DNA of 38,119 nt from Candidatus Nealsoniibacteriota bacterium (GTDB taxonomy: Bacteria; Patescibacteriota; Minisyncoccia; Minisyncoccales; RBG-13-42-11), in NCBI GenBank assembly GCA_019923655.1, contig JAHXGL010000005.1:1-38119 (forward strand), in the 5' to 3' direction. Below the pieces are notes generated by a model. It ran no database searches and was not told where the DNA came from. It saw only the letters and a program-made list of their open reading frames with translations. A program made the translations under genes and the position numbers. Below are positions 23,398 through 30,966 of the stretch, piece by piece (position 1 is the stretch's first letter; every line of letters begins with the position of its first letter).

Positions 23398-24508
23398 TTA
23401 TATTTTACTTGCCATTGTGGCTATTTTAACAGGTTTAGGCATAGTAATTTTAGCCAGCGCTTCAGCGCCTTTTTCCCAAGAGATGTTTGGCAGCCCGTCC
23501 TATCTTTTGCTCCGCCATATTCTCTGGTTGGTTTTAGGGGCAATTTTAGCTTTTTTAGCTTTTAAGATTCGTCTGGATTTTTTAAAAAAAATAGCGCCAA
23601 TTTTAGTTTTAATAAATTTAATCTTATTGGCAATGGTTTTTCTGCCGGTGATTGGCGTAACTGCTCACGGAGCAAGCCGCTGGATAAATCTAGGGATAAT
23701 TACTTTTCAGCCAGCAGAATTTTTAAAACTAACTTTTATTCTCTATCTTGCCGCTTGGCTAAGCAATCGTTCAGAGAAACAGATGATTCAAAAGAGATCC
23801 GGAACCGTGGGCCCAAAAAAAGAATTAAAAATCAGCCAGACCTTGATTGCTTTTTTAGTCATTATCAGTGTCCTTAGTTTGCTCTTGGCGCTCCAGCCAG
23901 ATATCAGCACTTTGGGAGTAATTGTCCTAACCGCAATTTTAATTTACTTTTCAGCTAATACCCCTTTTTGGCATCTTATTTTAATGTTTTTCCTTGCATC
24001 CGGCAGCTTGATCGCTTTGGTAAAGATTGCGCCATATCGAGCGGAACGGATAATGGTTTTTTTTCAGCCGGGAATTGATCCCTTGGGGATTGGTTTCCAT
24101 GCAAGACAAGCCTTAATCGCGGTTGGTTCCGGAGGTATTATTGGAACGGGACTGGGAATGGGTATTCAAAAATTCGGCTTTTTACCTCAACCAATTTCAG
24201 ATTCAATTTTTGCTATTTTTGCTGAAGAAACCGGCTTTATCGGCGCATTAGGCCTAATTTTTCTTTTTTTAATGTTTTTTTGGAGAGGATTTAGAATTGC
24301 CAAAAACAAACAGAGTAAATTCTTTCAGCTTACGGCAATCGGAATTACTTCCTGGATTATTATTCAGGCTTTTGTTAATATTGGTTCAATGATCGGATTA
24401 CTGCCAGTAACCGGCATTCCTTTACCGTTTATTGGTTATGGCGGATCGCATTTAATTGCTGAGCTTATTGGGGTCGGAATTTTGCTTAATATATCAAAAC
24501 AAACATAA
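23366..24508 (+). CDS. ftsW: FtsW/RodA-family SEDS glycosyltransferase
   Basis: Polytopic membrane polymerase for peptidoglycan strands. Hydrophobic segments run throughout 380 residues. SEDS landmarks: LQPDISTLGVIVL, the loop GFHARQALIAVGSGGIIGTGLGMG, FLPQPISDSIFAIFAEETGFIGA, and the final LPVTGIPLPFIGYGGSHLI. The position after murD and before murG is that of ftsW in the classical division and cell-wall cluster, which favours FtsW over RodA. The ATG at 23366 lies within the end of murD; the frame extends further upstream but that part is murD in another frame. Confidence 0.92.
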   Translation: MLKNTAEAQFDYILLAIVAILTGLGIVILASASAPFSQEMFGSPSYLLLRHILWLVLGAILAFLAFKIRLDFLKKIAPILVLINLILLAMVFLPVIGVTAHGASRWINLGIITFQPAEFLKLTFILYLAAWLSNRSEKQMIQKRSGTVGPKKELKISQTLIAFLVIISVLSLLLALQPDISTLGVIVLTAILIYFSANTPFWHLILMFFLASGSLIALVKIAPYRAERIMVFFQPGIDPLGIGFHARQALIAVGSGGIIGTGLGMGIQKFGFLPQPISDSIFAIFAEETGFIGALGLIFLFLMFFWRGFRIAKNKQSKFFQLTAIGITSWIIIQAFVNIGSMIGLLPVTGIPLPFIGYGGSHLIAELIGVGILLNISKQT

Positions 24509-24511
24509 GTC

Positions 24512-24581
24512 TTCCAAATTCGTTTCCAAACCCCTTCGTGGTTTGGAACACCCACGAAGGGGTTTGGAAACGGATTTGGAA
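24512..24581. repeat. Long nested hairpin between ftsW and murG
   Basis: Arms 24512-24541 and 24552-24581 pair over 30 positions with one T-G mismatch and a 10-base loop. The left half contains its own smaller hairpin (24524-24548: TTCCAAAC, loop CCCTTCGTG, GTTTGGAA), which would exclude the long one. The structure ends 10 bases before the murG ATG and fills nearly the whole intergenic gap. Confidence 0.88.
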
Positions 24582-24591
24582 ACTTCAAAAT

Positions 24592-25815
24592 ATGAAAATA
24601 GTTTTTGCTGGTGGTGGCAGCGCTGGCCATATTATTCCAATTATTGCTATAACGAGAGAGATAAGGCGAATCTGTCTGACAGCGGCAAACCGCAAACAAA
24701 AAGAACCTCAATTCATTTATTTTGGCCCGAAAGATGAATTTAGCTCAATTTTACTTTCTCAAGAAGGAATAAAAATAAAATATATTTTAACGGGAAAAAT
24801 CAGAAGAAGCCTTAATTTGAAAAGTTTTTTTCAAAACTTGATTGATATCCTGTTTAAAATTCCGGTCGGCGCTGTTCAGGCATTTACTCATCTTCTGTTT
24901 TTAGGTCCTGATCTTATTTTTAGTAAAGGCGGATATGGTTCAGTGCCAGTGGTAATTTCTGGATGGATATTAGAAACACCGATTTTTCTGCACGAATCAG
25001 ATTCTGTTCCTGGTTTGGCTAATAGGTTTTTAAGCAAGTCTGCCTTAAAAATTTTTGTCTCTTTCCAAGAGACCGAATGCTTTCCGCTCGAAAAAATGAT
25101 TTTGACCGGCAATCCAATAAGAAAGGAAATTTTACAGGGATCAAAAGAAGAAGCAACCAAATTATTTAAATTAAAAAAGGGAAAGCCATTAATTCTAATT
25201 TTAGGCGGTTCGCAGGGAGCTCAAAGAATTAATGATAAAATTCTGGAAATATTACCAGAGCTTTTGAAAAACTTTGAGATACTTCATCAATGTGGAGAAA
25301 AAAACTTCAAGCAAGTTAAAGCTGAAAGCGAAGCAATCATTCCTAAAACAGATTTAGGGGCTGCCCCGTATAATCACGAAGAGAGCTATACAGGACAGGC
25401 CCCGTTAGATAAAAACTATCTAACGGGGCAAGCCCTAAAAAAGCATTATCATCTTTTTCCTTTTTTAAGAGAAGAAGAGATAAAGCAGGCTTACCAGGCA
25501 GCAGATTTAGTCATTAGTCGAGCCGGCGCCGGATCTATTTTCGAAATTGCCGCTCTTGGCAAGCCAAGTATTTTGATTCCATTGCCAGAGTCAGCTCAAA
25601 ATCATCAAATAAAAAACGCTTATGCTTATGCCAGAAATGAAGCCTGTTTGGTTGTTGAAGAGAATAATTTTACGGCGCGCTTTTTTCTGGGAAAATTAAA
25701 ACACCTTGTTTCTAATCTGGAAAAATTAGAAAAAATGAGTTTGGCAGCTCGGGAATTTTCCAAACCTCAAGCAGCCAGAATAATCGCTGAACATATTGTG
25801 AACCATCTTACTTAG
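24592..25815 (+). CDS. murG: MurG, lipid II GlcNAc-transferase
   Basis: Adds GlcNAc to lipid I on the inner membrane face. N-terminal loop MKIVFAGGGSAGHI, FSKGGYGSVP, LHESDSVPGLANR, LILGGSQGAQRIND and the UDP-GlcNAc site SRAGAGSIFEIAALGKPSILIPLP followed by QNHQIKNA. At 407 residues it exceeds the usual 355-370; about 29 of the extra residues (254-283, containing TGQAPLDKNYLTGQA) are encoded by a palindromic element inserted between the two domains' conserved blocks. The reading frame is kept. The ATG at 24592 is the family start; a GTG frame from 24538 runs through the upstream hairpin and is rejected. Confidence 0.92.
   Translation: MKIVFAGGGSAGHIIPIIAITREIRRICLTAANRKQKEPQFIYFGPKDEFSSILLSQEGIKIKYILTGKIRRSLNLKSFFQNLIDILFKIPVGAVQAFTHLLFLGPDLIFSKGGYGSVPVVISGWILETPIFLHESDSVPGLANRFLSKSALKIFVSFQETECFPLEKMILTGNPIRKEILQGSKEEATKLFKLKKGKPLILILGGSQGAQRINDKILEILPELLKNFEILHQCGEKNFKQVKAESEAIIPKTDLGAAPYNHEESYTGQAPLDKNYLTGQALKKHYHLFPFLREEEIKQAYQAADLVISRAGAGSIFEIAALGKPSILIPLPESAQNHQIKNAYAYARNEACLVVEENNFTARFFLGKLKHLVSNLEKLEKMSLAAREFSKPQAARIIAEHIVNHLT
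25353..25439. repeat. Nested TCTAACGGGGC-type element inside murG
   Basis: The core is a perfect 13-base stem, GCCCCGTTAGATA (25399-25411) with TATCTAACGGGGC (25417-25429), loop AAAAC. Outer arms TTTAGGGGCTGCCCCG (25353-25368) and CGGGGCAAGCCCTAAA (25424-25439) pair at 14 of 16 positions. The block adds about 29 codons in frame. Confidence 0.88.
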
Positions 25816-25821
25816 GTTAAT

Positions 25822-27357
25822 ATGACTAAAGAAGAATTTAAGTTTATAAGACCGGGCAAAGTCCGGGTTAGAATTGCGCCGTCACCAACGGGATTTTTGC
25901 ATATTGGTTCGGCAAGGACAGCTCTTTTTAACTATCTCTTCGCTAAAAAACATCAGGGAAGTTTTATTTTAAGAATTGAAGATACTGATATAGAAAGATC
26001 TTCTCCAGAGTTTGAAAAAGATATTTTAGAGAACCTAAAATGGCTGGGGATACAATGGTCTGAAGGCCCGGATATTGGCGGGGAATACGAACCTTACCGG
26101 CAAAGCGAAAGAAAAAATATTTATACTAAATATCTAAAAAAATTATTAGATGAAAATAACGCTTACTATTGTTTTTGCTCAAAAGAAGAAATAGAAGCCC
26201 AAAAACAATACCAAATGTCAATTGGCGAAATTCCCGGCTATAACGGAAAATGCGCTTCGCTCCTTACTAAAGAAGTAAAAAAATATCTATCTCAAGAGAA
26301 AGAATCGGTAATCAGGATTAGAAATCCTTTACACATTAAAAAAATAGTATTTAATGATTTAATTAGGGGGCGTTTGGAATTTGATACTGGTCTGATGGGG
26401 GATATGATTATTGCTAAAAATTTATTATCTCCTTTGTATAATTTTGCCGTAGTAATTGACGACTTTGAAATGAAAATCACTCATGTAATCAGGGGAGAAG
26501 AACATATTTCCAATACGCCAAAACAGATATTGATTCAGCAAGCCTTAGGCATTCCTAAAGTAGAATACACTCACCTCTCTTTAATTTTAGCGCCGGATAA
26601 AAGCAAATTAAGTAAAAGGCATGGAGCAATTCCTGTTGCTGAATATAGGAAACAGGGCTATTTATCCGAAACATTGGTTAATTTTATCGCTTTTTTGGGA
26701 TGGAACCCTGGGACTGAAAGAGAGATTTTTTCAATGGCTTCCTTAGTTAAAGAATTTTCTTTAACCAAAGTTCAAAAAGCAGGGGCAATTTTTAATGTTA
26801 AAAGATTAGATTATTTAAATGGTTTTTATATCCGCCAGAAATCTATTGATAGATTAACCGAGCTCTGCCTTGCTTATTTTATTGAGGCCGGGCTAATTAT
26901 TAAACAAGACGAGAAATTCAAAATTAAGGAAACTAAAGAAGAAATTTCTTTGGAAACTTTAAAAAAAATTATCTCAATTTATCAAGAAAGATTAAAAAAA
27001 CTATCAGAGATTTCCGAACTGGCTGATTTTTTCTTTAAAGAGAAATTAAACTATGATAAAAACCGGCTAATATGGAAAGAAATGTCAATTCAAGAAGTTA
27101 AAAAGAGCCTCTTGACATCAGAGAAATTATTAGCTAAAATAAAACCGGATAATTGGACTAAAGAGAATATAGAGAGGGTTTTGATGCCGGAAGCTGAAAA
27201 AGCAAAAGACAGGGGAGTGCTTTTATGGCCCTTGAGAGTCGCTTTAACCAATAAACAGGCGTCAGCCAGTCCTTTTGAAATAGCGGAAATTTTAGGGAAA
27301 GACAAGACCATAAAGAGAATAAAACAAAGTTTTGAAAGTTTATGCTTAAAAAATTAA
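25822..27357 (+). CDS. gltX: Glutamyl-tRNA synthetase
   Basis: Class I synthetase charging tRNA-Glu, and possibly tRNA-Gln where GatCAB exists. The HIGH motif reads HIGS (27-30) within APSPTGFLHIGSARTALFN; the KMSKS-type motif is KLSKR (262-266) followed by HGA. A zinc-site candidate is C117, C119 and C144. The C-terminal anticodon-binding helical domain is present to residue 511, slightly longer than the usual 470-490. It follows murG by 6 bases and overlaps the next small gene by 16 bases. Glutamate is also the substrate of the MurD2-type ligase two genes upstream, but co-location may be simple packing. Confidence 0.95.
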   Translation: MTKEEFKFIRPGKVRVRIAPSPTGFLHIGSARTALFNYLFAKKHQGSFILRIEDTDIERSSPEFEKDILENLKWLGIQWSEGPDIGGEYEPYRQSERKNIYTKYLKKLLDENNAYYCFCSKEEIEAQKQYQMSIGEIPGYNGKCASLLTKEVKKYLSQEKESVIRIRNPLHIKKIVFNDLIRGRLEFDTGLMGDMIIAKNLLSPLYNFAVVIDDFEMKITHVIRGEEHISNTPKQILIQQALGIPKVEYTHLSLILAPDKSKLSKRHGAIPVAEYRKQGYLSETLVNFIAFLGWNPGTEREIFSMASLVKEFSLTKVQKAGAIFNVKRLDYLNGFYIRQKSIDRLTELCLAYFIEAGLIIKQDEKFKIKETKEEISLETLKKIISIYQERLKKLSEISELADFFFKEKLNYDKNRLIWKEMSIQEVKKSLLTSEKLLAKIKPDNWTKENIERVLMPEAEKAKDRGVLLWPLRVALTNKQASASPFEIAEILGKDKTIKRIKQSFESLCLKN

Positions 27358-27725
27358 TAATAATCACAATAATATTTGGATTTTTATTGTCAGGGCTGAG
27401 TATTGCCGAAGCGCCGAAAACATTAGAGGAGGCAAAACAAACCGCAAAAGAAGCAGGAGAAACAGTCCGAGAGGAATTGCCGGGAATTTTAAGAAAAATC
27501 TGGGAAGAGGAGGTCTTGCCTGTTTGGCAAGGAATGTGGGACTGGTTTTATATTAATGTTTGGTCAAGAGTTGAAAATTGGTTTAGGGAAGACGCAAAAC
27601 CAAAAATAGAAGAAAAGAAACCGATTATTGAACAAGAACTTGAAAGAGAAAAGCAAGAAGTAAAACAAGAAATACCAAAAGTTGGCAAATCTCTCTGGGA
27701 AAGATTTAAGGAATTAATAAAATAG
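27342..27725 (+). CDS. Small secreted or anchored helical protein, unknown
   Basis: A 127-residue protein with a clear signal peptide: MLKK, a hydrophobic stretch (residues 5-20) and an A-E-A type cleavage region near 21-24. The mature part is strongly charged and helical, rich in E, K and Q, with tryptophans at WDWFYINVWSRVENWF in the middle. No family is recognised. It overlaps gltX by 16 bases and closes the envelope block; xer follows after a promoter. A role at the membrane or in the wall is suggested only by the signal sequence. Confidence 0.7.
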   Translation: MLKKLIIITIIFGFLLSGLSIAEAPKTLEEAKQTAKEAGETVREELPGILRKIWEEEVLPVWQGMWDWFYINVWSRVENWFREDAKPKIEEKKPIIEQELEREKQEVKQEIPKVGKSLWERFKELIK

Positions 27726-27761
27726 TAGTTCAAAATTAGTAGGGGATAAGGATTTTTTTCC

Positions 27762-27790
27762 TTGACAAGGCTTTTTACCTTGTATATTAT
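27762..27790 (+). promoter_or_regulatory. Sigma-70-type promoter for the tyrosine recombinase
   Basis: TTGACA at 27762-27767, a 17-base spacer and TATTAT at 27785-27790. The -35 box lies within a small palindrome CCTTG-A-CAAGG. The leader to the xer start is about 68 bases. Confidence 0.7.
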
Positions 27791-27864
27791 GAATATAGAA
27801 TATTTCGCATAATAACTCTTTAGCGAACTATAATATAGGGCGCAAATTTAACCACTTCCCTACT

Positions 27865-28815
27865 ATGAAAAAAGATTCAAGGCCAATTGTAGAACATACT
27901 AATGATTTTTTGGAATATTTAGATATTGAAAAAGGATTGAGCAATAAAACACAGGAAACTTATCAAAGATTTCTAAAGAAGTTCGTTAGTTGGCTAAAAA
28001 TCAATAATTTGGAGACTCTCGTGCCCCACGAGCTCTCTGAAGACCATATCAGAAAATATAGGGTGTTTTTATCCCAGAGCTTTAATAAAAACACCAAAGA
28101 ACCCATTAAAAGGTCCACCCAGAATTATTACCTTATTACCCTCCGCAATTTTTTAAATTACTTTACCAACCGGGACATTCTCTGTCTTCCGTCGACTAAA
28201 ATAAAACTGCCTAAATCAAAATTTGATGAAAGGATGATTAAGTTTTTGCCGGTTGACCAGATTAAAAAACTTTTAAATGCCCCAAAAACTTCTACTTTGA
28301 CCGGATTAAGAGACCGGGCTATTTTAGAAACTTTGTTTTCAACTGGTCTGCGGGTAGCTGAATTAGCCAACTTAAATAAAGAGCAGATTAAAATTACTCC
28401 TGAAACCAAAGATCTGGAAATTGTTATTATCGGCAAAGGCAATCGGCCCCGACCGGTCTATTTTTCGAAAAGGGCTACCAAATGGGTAGGAAAATATTTA
28501 GAAACTCGTAAAGATAAAGAAAAAGCATTATTCATTAATTACAAGGGCCCAAAATCAGGCCCAAGACGTCTTTCGCCTCGTTCAGTTGAAGATATTGTCA
28601 AAAAATATGCCATTTTAGCTGGCATTCCGACCTTTACTAGTCCCCACACGATTAGACATTCTTTCGCTACCGATCTCTTAATGAAAGGGGTTGATTTAAG
28701 AACTATCCAAGAGTTTTTAGGCCACAAAAATATTTCTACTACCCAAATTTATGCTCATGTTACCTCTAAAAAACTTAAAGATACTCATCGCAAATTCCAT
28801 AGCTTAAACGAATAA
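27865..28815 (+). CDS. Tyrosine recombinase, XerC/XerD type
   Basis: Site-specific recombinase that resolves chromosome dimers. N-terminal SAM-like core-binding domain (about 8-110) and C-terminal catalytic domain with the full catalytic set: R163 (STGLRVAEL), K191 (IIGKGNRPR), H261 and R264 (SPHTIRHSF), H287 (FLGHKN) and Y296 (TQIYAHV). Length 316 is standard for XerC/D, and nothing like phage genes or attachment sites is nearby, so a housekeeping role is more likely than an integrase. It is transcribed from its own promoter and ends against the convergent uppS, with a palindrome between. Confidence 0.9.
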   Translation: MKKDSRPIVEHTNDFLEYLDIEKGLSNKTQETYQRFLKKFVSWLKINNLETLVPHELSEDHIRKYRVFLSQSFNKNTKEPIKRSTQNYYLITLRNFLNYFTNRDILCLPSTKIKLPKSKFDERMIKFLPVDQIKKLLNAPKTSTLTGLRDRAILETLFSTGLRVAELANLNKEQIKITPETKDLEIVIIGKGNRPRPVYFSKRATKWVGKYLETRKDKEKALFINYKGPKSGPRRLSPRSVEDIVKKYAILAGIPTFTSPHTIRHSFATDLLMKGVDLRTIQEFLGHKNISTTQIYAHVTSKKLKDTHRKFHSLNE

Positions 28816-28824
28816 AATTTATTG

Positions 28825-28848
28825 TTCCAAATCTGACAAGATTTGGAA
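28825..28848. repeat. TTCCRAAY-type palindrome between convergent xer and uppS
   Basis: TTCCAAATCT-GACA-AGATTTGGAA is a perfect 10-base stem. It lies between the stops of xer (28815) and uppS (28852) and could end transcription from either side. It is the intergenic sister of the units duplicated in murL. Confidence 0.85.
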
Positions 28849-28851
28849 AAT

Positions 28852-29574
28852 TTATCGGCCAAATCTTCGTTGGCGCTGGGCATAATCTTTAACTATCTTT
28901 TCAAACTCCTCTGGACCGAAGTCTGGAAAAAGAGTTTGGCTGAAATAAAGCTGGGAGTAAGCTGTATCCCACATCATAAAACCGGTTGAATTGTGAGGGT
29001 CGTTCTCGCAACCGGTCCTGACAATTAAGTCAACCGGCGGCAAGTCCTTTGTCCAAAGGTTTTCTTTAATTAATTTCTCGGTTATTTTGATTGATTTTTG
29101 TTTAGCAAAATTGGCAATTTTTTGAATACAATTTAGCATTTCGTCCGTTCCATTATAAGCCAGAAGGAATGTCAAAAAGTGCTGGTTATAATCTTTCGTT
29201 CTTTTTATTGCTTTCTCAATTGCTATTTGGGTTTCTTTTGGCAAAACTTCCCGCCAACGTCCCAAAACATTAACCCTTACCTTATTTTTATGAATTCTTT
29301 CGTCGGTAATTATTCTTTTAAATTGGTTGGTATACACTTTGAACAAAAATTTAAGTTCTATTTTGCTTCTTTTCGTTAAATTATCAAAAGAACCGCCCCA
29401 GAAAGTAAAGTAAGGAATTTTTAACTCTATGGCTTTTTCCAAAACCCTTTCAAAATAATTTACCCCCTCTTGATGGCCAATCCAGGGTTTTAATCCCCGT
29501 TTTCTCGCCCAGCGCCGGTTACCATCAGGAATAACGGCGACGTGTTTTGGAATGTTTTTTATTTTATCTGACAT
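28852..29574 (-). CDS. uppS: UppS-like cis-prenyltransferase
   Basis: Makes long-chain cis-polyprenyl diphosphate, the lipid carrier used by MraY and MurG. N-terminal signature HVAVIPDGNRRWAR with the metal-binding aspartate D17; GHQEGV; FLLAYNGTDE; and the C-terminal VDLIVRTGCE and WDTAYSQLYFSQTLFPDF. The usual RISNFLLWQ block reads NSTGFMMWD, so it is a divergent member, but length (240) is normal. A flavoprotein of the geranylgeranyl reductase family ends 4 bases upstream, suggesting that the chain is partly saturated. The stop codon is beside a shared palindrome. Confidence 0.88.
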   Translation of the reverse strand: MSDKIKNIPKHVAVIPDGNRRWARKRGLKPWIGHQEGVNYFERVLEKAIELKIPYFTFWGGSFDNLTKRSKIELKFLFKVYTNQFKRIITDERIHKNKVRVNVLGRWREVLPKETQIAIEKAIKRTKDYNQHFLTFLLAYNGTDEMLNCIQKIANFAKQKSIKITEKLIKENLWTKDLPPVDLIVRTGCENDPHNSTGFMMWDTAYSQLYFSQTLFPDFGPEEFEKIVKDYAQRQRRFGR

Positions 29575-29578
29575 AAAT

Positions 29579-30508
29579 TTACATTAAAAAATCGCTTTCA
29601 ATTCTGATATTTTTTGGCAAAATCCTTGGAAACTTAAATCCTAAAAAATAAACCATTTTAGTAGCTATCTTCGAAAAAAGAATTTTAGGCAAAAAGAATT
29701 TAGTAGATGCTTTTTGATATTTTAGAAAATCAGGAAAATTTAGTAAAAGTATTTCAGCGGCTATCAATCCCCAAATTACCCCTCCCCCGCTCCAGGGCTT
29801 GGTAAGACCGGCCGCATCGCCGCAAAGGGTAATGGTTGAGTGAGAAGGAATTATCAAACCCTGGGGAACTATTGCTGAATTTATTCTTTCTAAATGAAGA
29901 TTATTTTCCTTTAAAAATTCTTCAAAAAGGAGTTTAGCTTCTTTTTGGCTTTCAATTATTCCATATTCTGTTTCTTTGCCTTGAGGAATTTTCCAGGAAA
30001 ATCCTCCTTTGAATGGCCAAACTTCAACATAATTAGAAAAATTAGCTTCCGAAACAAATCCTTGAATACCTGAACAATGCGTCGGTTCAGGCAAATTTAA
30101 ACTTTTTCTTACCATAGATTTGGCTCCATCGCAACCAATAATTCTATCAAAGGCATTAAGGTCTGACATTGCTATATTACAATTTAATTTGATTTCTGCT
30201 CCTGATTTTTGAGCCAGACCAGCTGTCAATCTGTCAAGTTCAATATGGCTCATCACTAAAAACTTTTTAGAGAACTTAACATTTATCGTTTTTTTGGGAA
30301 AATGAATTAAGACGGATTCTATCTGATTTTGAATTAGAGCATTGGTCTTGGGAATAAACTCTAAAATTCTTTCAGAGAAAAGGCCTGAACAGACTTGCTT
30401 GCCAATTCTTTGTTTTTTTTCAAAAACAATCGCCTTATGACCCCTTTCTGAAAGTTTCCAGGCAAGATATAAACCATTTATTCCCGCCCCGATAATAGCT
30501 ATTTTCAT
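29579..30508 (-). CDS. Geranylgeranyl-reductase-family FAD oxidoreductase
   Basis: Starts with the FAD-binding loop IAIIGAGINGLYLAWKLSERGHKAIVFEK. Then SGLFS, IELDRLTAGLA, IIGCDGAKSMVRK and the second FAD motif LCGDAAGLTKPWSGGGVIWGLIAAE, all in the order seen in geranylgeranyl reductases and related p-hydroxybenzoate-hydroxylase-fold enzymes. At 309 residues it is short for the family (about 380-400). Directly upstream of uppS with 4 bases between, it probably hydrogenates isoprenoid double bonds of the carrier lipid or a prenylated lipid. A small membrane-protein frame overlaps its start by 74 bases. Confidence 0.8.
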   Translation of the reverse strand: MKIAIIGAGINGLYLAWKLSERGHKAIVFEKKQRIGKQVCSGLFSERILEFIPKTNALIQNQIESVLIHFPKKTINVKFSKKFLVMSHIELDRLTAGLAQKSGAEIKLNCNIAMSDLNAFDRIIGCDGAKSMVRKSLNLPEPTHCSGIQGFVSEANFSNYVEVWPFKGGFSWKIPQGKETEYGIIESQKEAKLLFEEFLKENNLHLERINSAIVPQGLIIPSHSTITLCGDAAGLTKPWSGGGVIWGLIAAEILLLNFPDFLKYQKASTKFFLPKILFSKIATKMVYFLGFKFPRILPKNIRIESDFLM

Positions 30509-30659
30509 AAAGATGTTCTATTTTGATTGGTTCTTTTTCTTGTTGTTTTGCCGTGATATAGCCCATAGCAAAAGAAAGTAAAGAAATTAAAACAATCCCA
30601 ATGAATAACATTATATCAGCTTGATAATGCTTTACAAATTGTTTAATTTTTGATAGCAT
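30435..30659 (-). CDS. Small single-pass membrane protein, unknown
   Basis: A 74-residue frame with a strong transmembrane helix (about residues 16-36, LFIGIVLISLLSFAMGYI) followed by the polar AKQQEKEPIKIE. This part looks like real coding sequence and does not depend on the neighbouring gene. The last 24 residues overlap the start of the flavoprotein gene in another frame, so the C-terminus may be shaped by that overlap. Its start lies only 9 bases from the divergent rpmA start. Function unknown. Confidence 0.6.
   Translation of the reverse strand: MLSKIKQFVKHYQADIMLFIGIVLISLLSFAMGYITAKQQEKEPIKIEHLYENSYYRGGNKWFISCLETFRKGS
30631..30659 (+). promoter_or_regulatory. Possible rpmA promoter giving a near-leaderless mRNA
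   Basis: TTTACA at 30631-30636, a 17-base spacer and TAGCAT at 30654-30659. The predicted transcript start would be about 3 bases before the rpmA ATG, and no Shine-Dalgarno sequence is seen. Confidence 0.4.
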
Positions 30660-30668
30660 AACTCTGCG

Positions 30669-30953
30669 ATGGCTAAAACAAAAGCGGCTGGCGCTACTAA
30701 ATTAGGAAGAGATTCTCAACCCAAATACTTGGGAGTAAAACTTTTTGAAGGACAGACTGCCAAGCCGGGCAGTGTTATTATTCGCCAAAGAGGGACTAAA
30801 TTCATTGCCGGGAAAAATGTCAGACGAGGCAGAGATGATACCCTTTACTCGGTCGTTCAGGGAGTAGTTTATTTCAAGACAAAAAAAAAGAAATTATTTG
30901 ATAGTTCTCAAAGAATTGTTAAAATAGTTAATGTTGACTCTCTAACGGGGTAA
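30669..30953 (+). CDS. rpmA: Ribosomal protein bL27
   Basis: Component of the 50S subunit near the peptidyl-transferase centre. Family pattern: GATKLGRDSQPKYLGVKLFEGQ, VIIRQRGTKFIAGKNVRRGRDDTLYSVVQGVVYF. The N-terminus starts directly at MAKTKAAGATK with no removable extension. Length 94 is usual. The final residues LTG and the TAA stop are written in a TCTAACGGGG motif, the same as the arms of the elements in murG and before glmU. It stands alone on the plus strand between two minus-strand units; the common partner rplU is not adjacent. Confidence 0.95.
   Translation: MAKTKAAGATKLGRDSQPKYLGVKLFEGQTAKPGSVIIRQRGTKFIAGKNVRRGRDDTLYSVVQGVVYFKTKKKKLFDSSQRIVKIVNVDSLTG
30941..30953 (+). repeat. TCTAACGGGG half-element forming the rpmA 3' end
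   Basis: TCTAACGGGGTAA supplies the last two codons and the stop codon of rpmA. It matches one arm of the palindromes at 970-983 and 25417-25429. Confidence 0.6.
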
Positions 30954-30966
30954 AGCTGTAAAGTTT

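Noticed and set aside
24538-24591. GTG start extending MurG upstream by 18 residues
   Set aside because: The extension is encoded entirely by the hairpin and MurG proteins begin at the glycine-rich loop that follows the ATG at 24592.
27865-28815. Tyrosine recombinase as a mobile-element integrase
   Set aside because: Length and motifs fit housekeeping XerC/D; there are no adjacent phage genes, tRNA target or flanking repeats.
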